Assembly (NCBI GenBank): GCA_965277695.1 | Contig: CBDIDQ010000033.1 | Span: 186,001 to 250,000, forward strand | DNA: 64,000 nucleotides | Direction: 5' to 3' | Source of the DNA: JABSOG01 sp965277695 | Lineage (GTDB): Bacteria > Pseudomonadota > Gammaproteobacteria > Enterobacterales > Alteromonadaceae | Part shown: in pieces, positions 16,600 to 25,969 of the stretch | How positions within the stretch are numbered: the stretch's first letter is position 1 | How the letters are laid out: every line of letters begins with the position of its first letter | The notes under the pieces: generated by a model | The model's database searches: none | What the model saw: the letters and a program-made list of their open reading frames with translations, nothing else | What the model was told of the DNA's origin: nothing | Position numbers and translations under genes: made by a program

Positions 16600-18794
16600 T
16601 GATCGCTGTGACAAAGACGACGACTTCAAAGCCCTATCCATTAGGGGCGACCTATGATGGCAAGGGTACTAACTTCGCGCTATTCTCGGCAAATGCCGAC
16701 AAAGTTGAGCTTTGTCTGTTTGACGCTGATGGCCTAACTGAGCTTAAACGAGTAGTTTTGACTCAATATACCGATGAGATTTGGCATGATTATTTGGCTG
16801 AGATCAAACCGGGTCAGTTATATGGTTATCGGGTGCATGGTCCTTTTGAACCGCACAATGGCCACCGTTTTAATGCCAGTAAATTATTAATCGACCCGTA
16901 TGCCAGACAGCTACACGGCGAGTTGATTCAGTCATCGACCCATTTGGCTTATGACGCAGACGGTTTGCAGCAAGACTTAACCTTAGATTATCGGGATAAC
17001 GCTCAGTTTATGCCTAAATGTGTGGTGACAGCACCACAGGGTAGCGCGGGGGATAAACCTCAAATCGACCATGCTGACACCATTATTTATGAGTTACATG
17101 TTAAAGGCTTTAGTCAACTTAACTTGGAGGTTCCGGCGCATCTCAAAGGCACTTTTAAAGCTTTGGCGACACCAGCGGTATTGGATTATCTCACTGACTT
17201 GGGTATAACCAGTGTCGAACTGTTGCCAGTTCATGCCTTTGCAGATGAGCCGTTTTTGCAGAACAAGGGCTTAAGTAATTATTGGGGTTATAACAGCCTG
17301 TCGTTTTTTGCTTTGCAACAAAGCTATAGCGCGGGCGATGGCTGTGCGGGTGACGAATTTCGCCAGATGGTCGCGGCTTTTCACCAACGTAATATCGAAG
17401 TGATCCTCGATGTGGTGTACAACCACAGTGCCGAAGGCAATGAGATGGGGGCGACTTATAGCTTTAAAGGCATCGATAATGCCTCGTACTACCGCTTGAA
17501 ATCCAAAGATGCGCGTTTTTATCACAATTATTCCGGTTGTGGCAATACCCTGAATTTACAACATCCCCGGGTATTACAACTGGTGATGGACAGCTTGCGT
17601 TATTGGGTTGATATCATGGGAGTTGATGGTTTTCGCTTTGATTTAGCCACTGTGCTTGGTCGTGATGATGACGGTTTTGCGCCGTTAGGGCATTTTTTCA
17701 ATTGTGTGCGCCAAGATCCGCTGTTAGCTGGTATTAAATTAATTGCAGAACCCTGGGATATTGGTCCTGATGGCTACCAACTCGGGCGTTTTCCCAGCAA
17801 TTGGCTGGAATGGAACGACCGTTTTCGTGATACTGCCAGACGTTTTTGGCGCGGTGATGACGGTTTGTTGCCTGAATTGGCGCGTCGACTGCACGGCTCC
17901 AGTGATTTATTCGAACAAAAAGCCGGATTGCCCTGCTCCAGCGTCAACTTCATCACCAGTCATGATGGTTTTACCATGGCCGATTTAGTGAGCTACGAGC
18001 AGCGTCATAATTACGCCAATGGCGAGAACAACGAAGATGGTCATAAAACCACATTCAGCGCCAATCATGGTGTTGAAGGGGCAACGGACGATCAAGCAAT
18101 TAATGATTTAAGAGCACAACAACAACGTAATTTGCTAGCCAGTTTATTTTTGGCTCAAGGCACACCAATGTTGCTGGCGGGCGACGAATTTGGCAACAGC
18201 CAAGCGGGCAACAACAATGCTTATTGCCAAGATAACGAAATCGCTTGGCTGGCATGGCAACAACAAAACACCACATTGCTGGCTTTTGTTAAAAAACTCA
18301 CCCAGTTACGCAAAGAACACCCGTTACTTAATCGTCGTTATTATCAACATGGCGAGAAAACCTCGGCTTTACTGGGTCGGCCAGATTTAAGTTGGATCCA
18401 TCAAGATGGTCGCGATATGTGTTCAGATGACTGGCATAACGCCGAACTTAAGTGCTTGGGCATGTTGTTGGTTAACTGCGATGCCTTTAACAATAAACAA
18501 GGTGATGAAAGCGATGCGCTTGATCATCAGGCATTGTTAATCATTTTTAATGCCCATCAATGTGAGGTGTCGTTTACCTTGCCGACGTTCAAACCCTTAA
18601 ATCAACAAGATCGTCGTTGGGGCTGGCAAATTTTGCTGGATACTTCGGCGACTTGCACAGAATTAACAGAAACCTTATTTACATCCCATATTATTCCATC
18701 AAGAAGCAGCCTGGTACTTCAGTTAAATCCAGTGAAAGGCTACCAATCAATAATTAATCAGCATAAAGAGACCCTTACCGATGACTTTACTTAA
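16599..18794 (+). CDS. glgX: Glycogen debranching enzyme GlgX
   Basis: 731 aa, GH13 isoamylase type with N-terminal CBM48 (PYPLGATYDGKGTNFALFSA). Catalytic positions: MGVDGFRFDLATVLG (nucleophile), LIAEPWDIGPDGYQ (acid), NFITSHDGFTMADLV (third Asp). Hydrolyses alpha-1,6 branches of phosphorylase-trimmed glycogen, releasing short maltodextrins for MalQ. Coupled to glgB upstream and overlapping malQ by 14 bp downstream. Confidence 0.95.
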   Translation: MIAVTKTTTSKPYPLGATYDGKGTNFALFSANADKVELCLFDADGLTELKRVVLTQYTDEIWHDYLAEIKPGQLYGYRVHGPFEPHNGHRFNASKLLIDPYARQLHGELIQSSTHLAYDADGLQQDLTLDYRDNAQFMPKCVVTAPQGSAGDKPQIDHADTIIYELHVKGFSQLNLEVPAHLKGTFKALATPAVLDYLTDLGITSVELLPVHAFADEPFLQNKGLSNYWGYNSLSFFALQQSYSAGDGCAGDEFRQMVAAFHQRNIEVILDVVYNHSAEGNEMGATYSFKGIDNASYYRLKSKDARFYHNYSGCGNTLNLQHPRVLQLVMDSLRYWVDIMGVDGFRFDLATVLGRDDDGFAPLGHFFNCVRQDPLLAGIKLIAEPWDIGPDGYQLGRFPSNWLEWNDRFRDTARRFWRGDDGLLPELARRLHGSSDLFEQKAGLPCSSVNFITSHDGFTMADLVSYEQRHNYANGENNEDGHKTTFSANHGVEGATDDQAINDLRAQQQRNLLASLFLAQGTPMLLAGDEFGNSQAGNNNAYCQDNEIAWLAWQQQNTTLLAFVKKLTQLRKEHPLLNRRYYQHGEKTSALLGRPDLSWIHQDGRDMCSDDWHNAELKCLGMLLVNCDAFNNKQGDESDALDHQALLIIFNAHQCEVSFTLPTFKPLNQQDRRWGWQILLDTSATCTELTETLFTSHIIPSRSSLVLQLNPVKGYQSIINQHKETLTDDFT

Positions 18795-20970
18795 TCAGTT
18801 GGCGGCTTTAGTTGGCATTCAGAGCAGTTATACTGCCGCTGCCGGGCATCCAGTTCATACCAGTGAACAATCCAGAGACGCGATATTAACAGCCATGGGT
18901 TATACCCTTGGCGATGATCAGCAGACTCAGCAAGATATTGACCGTTTACGCGATAGCGAGTGGCTTGAAGTGTTGCCGCCAGTCAACATTATCAAAGCAG
19001 AAGCTGAGCAATATAGCGTTGATTTCACCATTAATACCGCTAATCCCGGCAGTAGTCTGCAATGGCAAGTGACCACCGAAGACGGACAACAGCACAGTGG
19101 CGCTGCGGGTTTGTCTGAATTAGAAAAAGTGGCAGAAAAAACCATCGGTGAGCGGCAATATTGTCGCTATCGTCTGAATATTTTGCAGTTACCGCAGGGA
19201 TATCATCAGTTCTCTATCACCTTGGCTAGTCAAACTTATCATTGCAGTTTGGTGGTGGCTCCACAGACTTGTTATGGTCCTCAAGATGCCGCTGATTTTA
19301 AAATGTGGGGTTTGGCGGCTCAGCTTTATTCACTGAAAAAACAGGGTGGCTGGGGTATTGGTGATTATGGCGATTTGACTAATCTAGTTGATAAAGCGGC
19401 CTCGCTAGGGGCTTCAGTGGTTGGTTTAAACCCTTTGCATCCGTTGTATCCGGGCAATCCAGCGCATCGTAGTCCGTATTCACCCACTAGCCGTTGTTTT
19501 TTGAATACCTTGTACATTGATGTGGTGAACGTGCCGAATTTTGCTGAATGTACAGCGGCGCAAAAATTGGTGAATTCTGACCAATTTCAAACCCGTTTGG
19601 CGGGTTTAAACCAAGCCGAATTGATTGATTATGCCGAAACAGCCGGTTGTAAGTACCAAGTGCTGGAATTGTTGTATGAACATTTTCATCGCAACCACAC
19701 TAAAAAAGACACTGCACTGGCGCAACAATTTGCTGATTTTAAAGCACAGATGGGTGATGATTTATTGACGTTCGCCACATTTGACGCCTTATACGAGCAC
19801 TTTCGCAAAAAAGATTTCAACGCTTATAGTTGGACTGACTGGCCGCTGGCTTATCAAGACCCGGATAGCGAAGCGGTGACTAAATTTAAAGCTCGACACA
19901 AACGCCGAGTTGATTACTTCATCTTTTTACAATGGTTGGCAGATACTCAACTGGCAGCGGCGGCTGACAAAGCTGAGCAAAGCAACATGGCGATTGGCTT
20001 GTATCTTGATTTGGCGGTGGGCTGTGATGGCGGTGGTGCTGAGGTATGGGCCGATAAAGCCGCTTATGTCGCCGGAGCTGCTGTTGGTGCGCCACCAGAT
20101 CAGTTAAATGCGATGGGACAAAATTGGGGTCTGACCCCGATTAACCCAGTGGCATTAAAAGAAAAAGCTTACCAACCGCTGATTAGTGCCTTACGCAGTA
20201 ACATGCGTTATGCCGGTGCGCTGCGTATCGACCATGTATTTGGTTTGATGCGTCAATACTGGGTTGGACCGGGTTTAGCCGCCAGTGAAGGGGCTTTTGT
20301 CACCTTCCCGCTGGATGATATTTTGCGCATTATTGCGTTGGAATCGCGCCGGGCAAAATGCGTGGTCGTCGGTGAAGACTTGGGCACTACGCCAGATGGT
20401 TTTGGTGATATTATGGCGCAAGCTGGTTTGCTGTCTTATCGGGTACTGTATTTTGAACGTTGGCAGTCGGGTTTATTTCAGCGTCCTGAAAACTATCCTG
20501 AGCAATCCATGGTGACGGTATCGACACATGATATGCCAACATTAGTCGGTTGGTGGACAGGCAAAGATTTAGATTGGCGTGAGCAATTGAACTTATATCC
20601 ACAAATTGAAATGGCGCAAGAAGAGCGTAATAACCGCGTACATAGTCGCGAAATGTTGTTAGATGCCTTGATTGACGCCAAAGTCATGACAACTGAACAA
20701 CAGCCATTGACTTCGCCACCACAAGCAAATTTAGAACTGACCAAAGCGGTTCAGGCATTTTTAGCCAAGTCGCCGGGGCGGATTCAATTAATTCCGATGG
20801 AAGATGCCATTGGTTTGCAAGAACAGGTGAACATTCCTGGCACTATCGACGAACATCCGAACTGGTTACAGCGTTTACCTCATACTATGGATGAGTGTTG
20901 GCAGCTGGATGAGTTGAATGATTTGATGGGCGTAATGCAGCGGGAACGTCCGTTGGGTGAAGTCTCTTAG
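18781..20970 (+). CDS. malQ: 4-alpha-glucanotransferase (amylomaltase) MalQ
   Basis: 729 aa, GH77 family. QNWGLTPINPVALKEKAY, ALRIDHVFGLMRQYWV (nucleophile Asp), CVVVGEDLGTTPDGF (acid) and VTVSTHDMPTLVGWWTG are the family blocks. It disproportionates maltodextrins, lengthening them for phosphorylase and releasing glucose. Start ATG 18781 lies within the end of glgX. The N-terminal ~170 residues form the extra domain typical of the long bacterial type. Confidence 0.95.
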   Translation: MTLLNQLAALVGIQSSYTAAAGHPVHTSEQSRDAILTAMGYTLGDDQQTQQDIDRLRDSEWLEVLPPVNIIKAEAEQYSVDFTINTANPGSSLQWQVTTEDGQQHSGAAGLSELEKVAEKTIGERQYCRYRLNILQLPQGYHQFSITLASQTYHCSLVVAPQTCYGPQDAADFKMWGLAAQLYSLKKQGGWGIGDYGDLTNLVDKAASLGASVVGLNPLHPLYPGNPAHRSPYSPTSRCFLNTLYIDVVNVPNFAECTAAQKLVNSDQFQTRLAGLNQAELIDYAETAGCKYQVLELLYEHFHRNHTKKDTALAQQFADFKAQMGDDLLTFATFDALYEHFRKKDFNAYSWTDWPLAYQDPDSEAVTKFKARHKRRVDYFIFLQWLADTQLAAAADKAEQSNMAIGLYLDLAVGCDGGGAEVWADKAAYVAGAAVGAPPDQLNAMGQNWGLTPINPVALKEKAYQPLISALRSNMRYAGALRIDHVFGLMRQYWVGPGLAASEGAFVTFPLDDILRIIALESRRAKCVVVGEDLGTTPDGFGDIMAQAGLLSYRVLYFERWQSGLFQRPENYPEQSMVTVSTHDMPTLVGWWTGKDLDWREQLNLYPQIEMAQEERNNRVHSREMLLDALIDAKVMTTEQQPLTSPPQANLELTKAVQAFLAKSPGRIQLIPMEDAIGLQEQVNIPGTIDEHPNWLQRLPHTMDECWQLDELNDLMGVMQRERPLGEVS

Positions 20971-21035
20971 GGCAATTAATAGTGAATAATTAATAGTTAA
21001 TAATTAAGAGCAAAATCAAAAACAGAGTAACATTA

Positions 21036-22820
21036 ATGGTAAATATAAGTGTAAAAAAACAACTGACGGCCCTTGGACTGGCGCTTGCTTTGGCGGGCTG
21101 TAGTTCTGTAAATCATTTGCCGCAGACCGCTGACAACCCAACAAGCTATCAGGCAGACTATCTCAAACGTAATGTACAGGACGATGTATTTTACTTTGTA
21201 CTGCCTGATCGCTTCCACAATGGCGACCCTGAAAACGACCAAGGTTCGACGATTAAAACCATCTCTTATGGTGGTTTTGATAATACCAATAAAGGTAATT
21301 ATCATGGTGGTGATATCAGAGGCTTGGAACAAAAACTCGATTATATCCAAGACATGGGGGTTACCGCGATTTGGCTGACACCGATTTTGCGTAACCAAGC
21401 GATGCAGGCTGGCGTTTCTGGTTATCATGGTTATTGGGTGTTGGATTTTACTGAAATTGACCCGCACTTAGGCAGTAATGCTGATTTGAAAAGCTTCATT
21501 GATGCTGCTCATGATAGGGGTTTAAAGGTGTTTTTTGACATCATCACTAATCACACCGCTGATGTGATTAAATACACTGAATGCCATGGTGAGGACGGGG
21601 CTGGTTGGTCGACGCAAAGCGATCCGTGTCCGTACAAATCGTTGGCGCAAATAGCCACCGGTGACAGATACACCACTGTACTGCCAAAAGGTGCTGAGCA
21701 GGTTAAATCTCCGGCGTGGTTGAATGACCCCAAGTATTATCATAATCAGGGCGATACCTCTTTTGTCGGTGAAAACTCTGTTTACGGCGACTTTTTTGGC
21801 CTTGATGATGTTGATACCGACAACCCTGAAGTGGTCAAAGGTATGGTTGATATCTTTAATAACCTAGTGACAGAGTTTAAACCTGACGGCTTTAGAGTCG
21901 ACACAGTAAAACACGTTAATATGGCATTTTGGACGCAGTTTTCGCCTGCTGTTATCGCCCATGCAAAAGCCGAAGGCATTCCCAACTTCTTCATGTTCGG
22001 CGAAGTTTATGACGGTAATGCCGATATTCTTAGTAGTTTCACTACCGAAGGCAATTTGCCCTCAGTATTGGATTTTGGCTTTCAAGGGGCTGTTTACCAA
22101 TCTTTGGTAGCTAATGAGGGTACCCGAAGTTTAGAAGCCTTGTTCAGTCGGGATAGCAAATACCATGATCAAGATAGTACTGCCGATCAACTGCTGAATT
22201 TCATCGGTAATCATGATATGGGGCGATTTGGTTTTCATCTGAATGACAAACACCCCAATATGAGTGATGAAGAAAAAACCAAACGCAGCCAACTGGCTCA
22301 TGCCTTGATGTTTTTCGCCCGGGGCATTCCGGTGATTTATTACGGTGATGAGCAAGGTTTTGTCGGCGATGGCGGCGACCATGACGCCAGACAAGACATG
22401 ATGCCATCAAAAGTCGCCAGTTTTAACGATGACAAGCTGATGGCAACCACCAAAACCACCGCCGACGACAACTTTGACCGCAATCACCCGCTTTATCAAA
22501 CAATGAAGCGATATGCCGACATCTACCGCGAAAACCACGGCTTACGTTACGGAAAACACCAAACATTTTTTGCTGACGACAAGCCTGGAATATATGGTTT
22601 CACTCGAACAGTCGAGAACAGCGGCGAAAAGTATGTGATCGCCTTCAATACTGCTAATGACAGCAAAGCGGTGGCATTGCCAACGGGTAATGCTGATTAT
22701 GAGCTGGTATATAGTGAGTCAGGGGCTGGTGTTGAGGGCAATGGTGATGATGCAAGTAAAATATTGACTGTGCCGGGGCTGAGTTTTGTGATTTATCGGA
22801 CTTCTTTTGTTAAGGGATGA
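21036..22820 (+). CDS. Alpha-amylase family lipoprotein (GH13)
   Basis: 594 aa. A lipoprotein signal with lipobox LALAGC at about residues 18-23 places it in the envelope, probably the outer membrane. GH13 residues: DGFRVDTVKHVNM (nucleophile), FMFGEVYDGN (acid), NFIGNHDMGRFGF (third Asp). It would cut starch or maltodextrin outside the cytoplasm, feeding the enzymes encoded upstream. It is 65 bp after malQ across an AT-rich spacer with repeated AATTAATAGT, so co-transcription is likely but not certain. Cyclodextrin glucanotransferase-like or maltogenic specificity cannot be excluded. Confidence 0.9.
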   Translation: MVNISVKKQLTALGLALALAGCSSVNHLPQTADNPTSYQADYLKRNVQDDVFYFVLPDRFHNGDPENDQGSTIKTISYGGFDNTNKGNYHGGDIRGLEQKLDYIQDMGVTAIWLTPILRNQAMQAGVSGYHGYWVLDFTEIDPHLGSNADLKSFIDAAHDRGLKVFFDIITNHTADVIKYTECHGEDGAGWSTQSDPCPYKSLAQIATGDRYTTVLPKGAEQVKSPAWLNDPKYYHNQGDTSFVGENSVYGDFFGLDDVDTDNPEVVKGMVDIFNNLVTEFKPDGFRVDTVKHVNMAFWTQFSPAVIAHAKAEGIPNFFMFGEVYDGNADILSSFTTEGNLPSVLDFGFQGAVYQSLVANEGTRSLEALFSRDSKYHDQDSTADQLLNFIGNHDMGRFGFHLNDKHPNMSDEEKTKRSQLAHALMFFARGIPVIYYGDEQGFVGDGGDHDARQDMMPSKVASFNDDKLMATTKTTADDNFDRNHPLYQTMKRYADIYRENHGLRYGKHQTFFADDKPGIYGFTRTVENSGEKYVIAFNTANDSKAVALPTGNADYELVYSESGAGVEGNGDDASKILTVPGLSFVIYRTSFVKG

Positions 22821-22829
22821 GCCTGTATT

Positions 22830-23591
22830 TCATCGCTCTCGAAAAACGCAGGTGATTTCTTTCGTTGTTTTCCAGAGGTATAAAAAGCCGCTGGAAAGCA
22901 TGGCTTCGATGGTAACGTGGGGTTTTTCTATCAAAAGATAGCGATCATGGTTGCTGTCTTTTGAATAGAGAGTGCCTGAATAAGCTGTAATCGACCAATC
23001 CTTGTATTTCTTTCCAATAGCGCGTTTTTTGGCTTTTTTGTGGCCTGTTACAAATTCAATGTTCAATGTTTTTTTCGGCAAAATATCATCGAATAATTTT
23101 TCTGTTGAAATGGCTTGGCTCCATTCACCAAAAAGATAGTCATCACAAATTACTACTTTATGCGCATCTGTACATAGTGCAGTTAGATGAGTCAGCAACT
23201 GTGCTCTGGATTCATTTGGTGAGCAGGTTTTTGAGTAGTTTAATTCTACACCCGGCTGATTGATATTAAGGTAAGGGAAAAGCATTTTGTGTTTGTCATT
23301 GGTCAATATAAGCTGATATAGCGAAGCCTCAGCCAATTGTTGTTCTGTTTTATCAGGTGACCCAGTTGCGAGCAATTGTGTTTTCATCGCTGTAGATAAT
23401 TTCGCTGCATCAGGCAAGTTTGGTTCGCATCTTAGATATTGGCAAGGGGCTTGAACAAACGGCATTTTCAAATGAGAAAAGAGTTTGTCGACTAAATTTT
23501 GCCGTTGGCTTTTGCCATGTTTAAAACGGAAATATTCAATATATAATTCATCATCAATGGCGACTTTTTCTAACTGGCTCAAGTTAGCCAC
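22830..23591 (-). CDS. Third gene of DUF262-ATPase operon; possible PLD/MIT_C-like effector
   Basis: 253 aa, soluble. The N-terminal two thirds match nothing I recognise. The C-terminal part, SNHDRYLLIEKPHVTIEAML followed by SSGFLYLWKTTKEITCVF, has the HDR plus SSGF-like layout seen in phospholipase-D-like/MIT_C-type domains, without a full HxKxxxxD motif. TDAHKVVICDDYLFGEWS in the middle may be the first half of such a fold. Its start overlaps the ATPase stop by 8 bp, so it is translated with it and probably works with it. It ends 9 bp from the convergent amylase. Function otherwise unknown. Confidence 0.6.
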   Translation of the reverse strand: MANLSQLEKVAIDDELYIEYFRFKHGKSQRQNLVDKLFSHLKMPFVQAPCQYLRCEPNLPDAAKLSTAMKTQLLATGSPDKTEQQLAEASLYQLILTNDKHKMLFPYLNINQPGVELNYSKTCSPNESRAQLLTHLTALCTDAHKVVICDDYLFGEWSQAISTEKLFDDILPKKTLNIEFVTGHKKAKKRAIGKKYKDWSITAYSGTLYSKDSNHDRYLLIEKPHVTIEAMLSSGFLYLWKTTKEITCVFRER

Positions 23592-24711
23592 CCATCGCTA
23601 TCAGCTCGTTTAAAGTCCCGTCAAAAAAACCTGTTGGGAAACCAATACGTTCACCGTTTTGGTTAATATAGTGGCCATTACTATCCAGAGATAACTGTTC
23701 AAATGGTTTTCGCAGCGATTTTTTGTAGTGGATAGCGACATGATCGGCGTCAAGTTCTTCTTGATACACTTGATGACGGATTTTATTAATCAAATGCTCA
23801 CAATGAGTTTCTACGATTAATTGAATGCCTTGGCTGGCTATAAATGCCAAAAATACCCCGAGTTGTGCCTGAGCTTTGGGATGCAAGTGTATTTCCGGGT
23901 TCTCAATTAATATCAAGTCGTCCTTTTTCGCCATTAAACACAGAATAATGACTTTGGCAACATAACTGAGTCCTGCGCCTACATTTAGTGGGCTAATGTC
24001 TTCTAAACCATCCGTGCTCAGAGTCACCTTGATATCGTTGCTTAGCTTCTCTGTTTTGAGTTCTGTTTTGGTGTCAGTAATATAGCTCAGCCACTGTGAT
24101 ACCTGAAAACCAAATGAATTGGAGTCGGGAAAATGGACTAAATAGTCATGAACCGGTTCTCTTTTGAGGCGTTCAAAAGAGCTTAAGAGATATTCACCTT
24201 CGGTGCCGACTTTTATGCTTGAAGTTGATGTAATGTCTGTGGGACCCGTGCGGTTAGCACTGAGATAAAACAATTCACTTTCATTGGTGGGATTATTTGG
24301 CTCGTAGACCAAGGTTATTGGTGGAGCAGCAGGATTATACTGTCCATTTTCCATTCGTTTTGAAAAGCTGTCACTACAATCAAAGCCGCCTTCAAAAGGA
24401 TTGGTTTGATTTTTTCCTATGGCTAGTTTTAGTGTATCAATATCTGGATGATCAGGTGTGGGTAAGGCAATGTGGGTAAATAGGCTATTGGTAAATTTGT
24501 TACGAACATCACGGGCGTTAGAGTAGGGGGCGGTGATTTTCTCTAAAGAAAATGTGTTACAGTGCATTGCATTTTTTGCCAACAATAAAACCGCCTGAAT
24601 AACAGAGGATTTCCCCGTTGAGTTACGCCCGGTCAAAATGGTTAACGGTTTTAGTGTCAAAGTTTCTTTATCAATACACTTAAAACCTTCAATGGTTATT
24701 TGGTTAAGCAT
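23584..24711 (-). CDS. DUF3696-type AAA ATPase (OLD/SMC-like)
   Basis: 375 aa. The N-terminus reads ITIEGFKCIDKETLTLKPLT followed by ILTGRNSTGKSSVIQAVLLL: an SMC-like FKxxxxxxL strand and Walker A. Late motifs are DLILIENPEIHLHPKAQAQL (Walker B) and LIVETHCEHLINKIR (H-loop), and GAGLSYVAKVIILCLM stands where the signature is expected. This is the pattern of DUF3696 ATPases that occur beside defence genes. It overlaps the DUF262 gene upstream by 8 bp and the effector candidate downstream by 8 bp, so the three are one translational unit. No TOPRIM domain is fused. Confidence 0.85.
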   Translation of the reverse strand: MLNQITIEGFKCIDKETLTLKPLTILTGRNSTGKSSVIQAVLLLAKNAMHCNTFSLEKITAPYSNARDVRNKFTNSLFTHIALPTPDHPDIDTLKLAIGKNQTNPFEGGFDCSDSFSKRMENGQYNPAAPPITLVYEPNNPTNESELFYLSANRTGPTDITSTSSIKVGTEGEYLLSSFERLKREPVHDYLVHFPDSNSFGFQVSQWLSYITDTKTELKTEKLSNDIKVTLSTDGLEDISPLNVGAGLSYVAKVIILCLMAKKDDLILIENPEIHLHPKAQAQLGVFLAFIASQGIQLIVETHCEHLINKIRHQVYQEELDADHVAIHYKKSLRKPFEQLSLDSNGHYINQNGERIGFPTGFFDGTLNELIAMGG

Positions 24712-25921
24712 TTTTTAACTCCTGCTCTAGCCCCAGACTGATTTCATCAGCGATATCAAAGCGCATATCGACATAACTTGTACTATCAACTATGCCAGAA
24801 AATAAACCCTGATCATCAATCATGGCCTTTCTTGACTCAATATTCTGACGGATTTTATCAGCACTTAATTGTGAATACTTATCGCTTTTGAAGGCAAATA
24901 CCAGCATTTCAAACAGTCCCATATTAATCTGTCGGCGTTTACTGCCGTTAACGGGAGCGAAACGGAAGGCTTCTGAACCTAAAAGTCGATAAACGTTATG
25001 TAATCCCCATTCACAGTTCCTTTGTAATTGCTCAATAAAGGTATCGTCGGCTTTTTGGTTGATAAATTTCATTACATAAGCAAGAAACTCGTCGATATCT
25101 GACTTATATTGATAGCTGCCAAGTTGCCCGGTACGGTAAAGATAAAAACTGATGAAGCGTAATATCAGGTATTTATCCCGCATTCGTTCTGGCTTTACGC
25201 CATCACCTGTGGCTAATTTAAAATGTTGATTTTGTGTCAAGTTTTCGAGTAATTCAGTAACTTTGCCTTGATACAAAGCATGACGCATTTCTTGTTTGTT
25301 CAGGCGGGTACCGCCGCGATTAACCCGGTCGAAGATATTGAATTTCACATACTCAGGCGTGGGTGGTTGAATAACATAAGTATTGATTTGGTAGTCTTCT
25401 ATCCTGGCTTGCAGCTGAGGGTCAATATCAGCAAATGTTTTGCCGTCTAAATTCGACAGCATAACCAGATTAGTCAATTTTAATTCATTGTTGATAAATA
25501 ATTTCAGTGAGGTGATCCGTTGTTTACCATCAATAATTTGCCTGATGCCATCTTCGCTTTCAAACAGATAAATCAGCGGGATAGGAATGCCAAGTAATAC
25601 CGACTCGATTAACTCACAGCGCTGGTTATTATTCCATACATCTTTGCGCTGAAAATTCGGTGCCAGCACGATGCGACCTTGTGCTTCTTTACGTAGTAGC
25701 TCGTAAACACTGTATTGGTCTTTGGCAATGCGAATGGTGATATCTGTTTGCATTGGGTGGGCGGGTGAACGAAACGGCAGCTCCAGCTCCAGCGCATCCG
25801 GGTCTTCAAATTCGGCTTCTTGATTTTTCATTTGATCACTGACATTCAAAGTTGGATCCGAGGATAGGTTAACGATTATTAAATTCAGTTGCAGCTTACA
25901 TAAATTCCATTGGTTTTTCAT
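24704..25921 (-). CDS. DUF262 protein (GmrSD N-domain type), no HNH half
   Basis: 405 aa. APNFQRKDVWNNNQRCELIE and RQIIDGKQRITSLKLF are the DUF262 motifs, with DGKQR as the ParB/Srx-like nucleotide-handling site; FDRVNRGGTRLNKQEMRHAL follows. GmrSD-type proteins usually carry a DUF1524 HNH nuclease in the C-terminal half; none is visible, so this is a nuclease-less version that may act as sensor or NTPase. Two starts are possible: ATG 25921 and ATG 25831 (MKNQEAEFEDPD); neither has a clear Shine-Dalgarno. First of three overlapping genes and only 48 bp downstream of the PD-(D/E)XK gene. Confidence 0.85.
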   Translation of the reverse strand: MKNQWNLCKLQLNLIIVNLSSDPTLNVSDQMKNQEAEFEDPDALELELPFRSPAHPMQTDITIRIAKDQYSVYELLRKEAQGRIVLAPNFQRKDVWNNNQRCELIESVLLGIPIPLIYLFESEDGIRQIIDGKQRITSLKLFINNELKLTNLVMLSNLDGKTFADIDPQLQARIEDYQINTYVIQPPTPEYVKFNIFDRVNRGGTRLNKQEMRHALYQGKVTELLENLTQNQHFKLATGDGVKPERMRDKYLILRFISFYLYRTGQLGSYQYKSDIDEFLAYVMKFINQKADDTFIEQLQRNCEWGLHNVYRLLGSEAFRFAPVNGSKRRQINMGLFEMLVFAFKSDKYSQLSADKIRQNIESRKAMIDDQGLFSGIVDSTSYVDMRFDIADEISLGLEQELKNA

Positions 25922-25969
25922 GTTTTTTTGTCGCGGCGGTTCCCTTCGCCCGCCTAAACAATCAATAGT

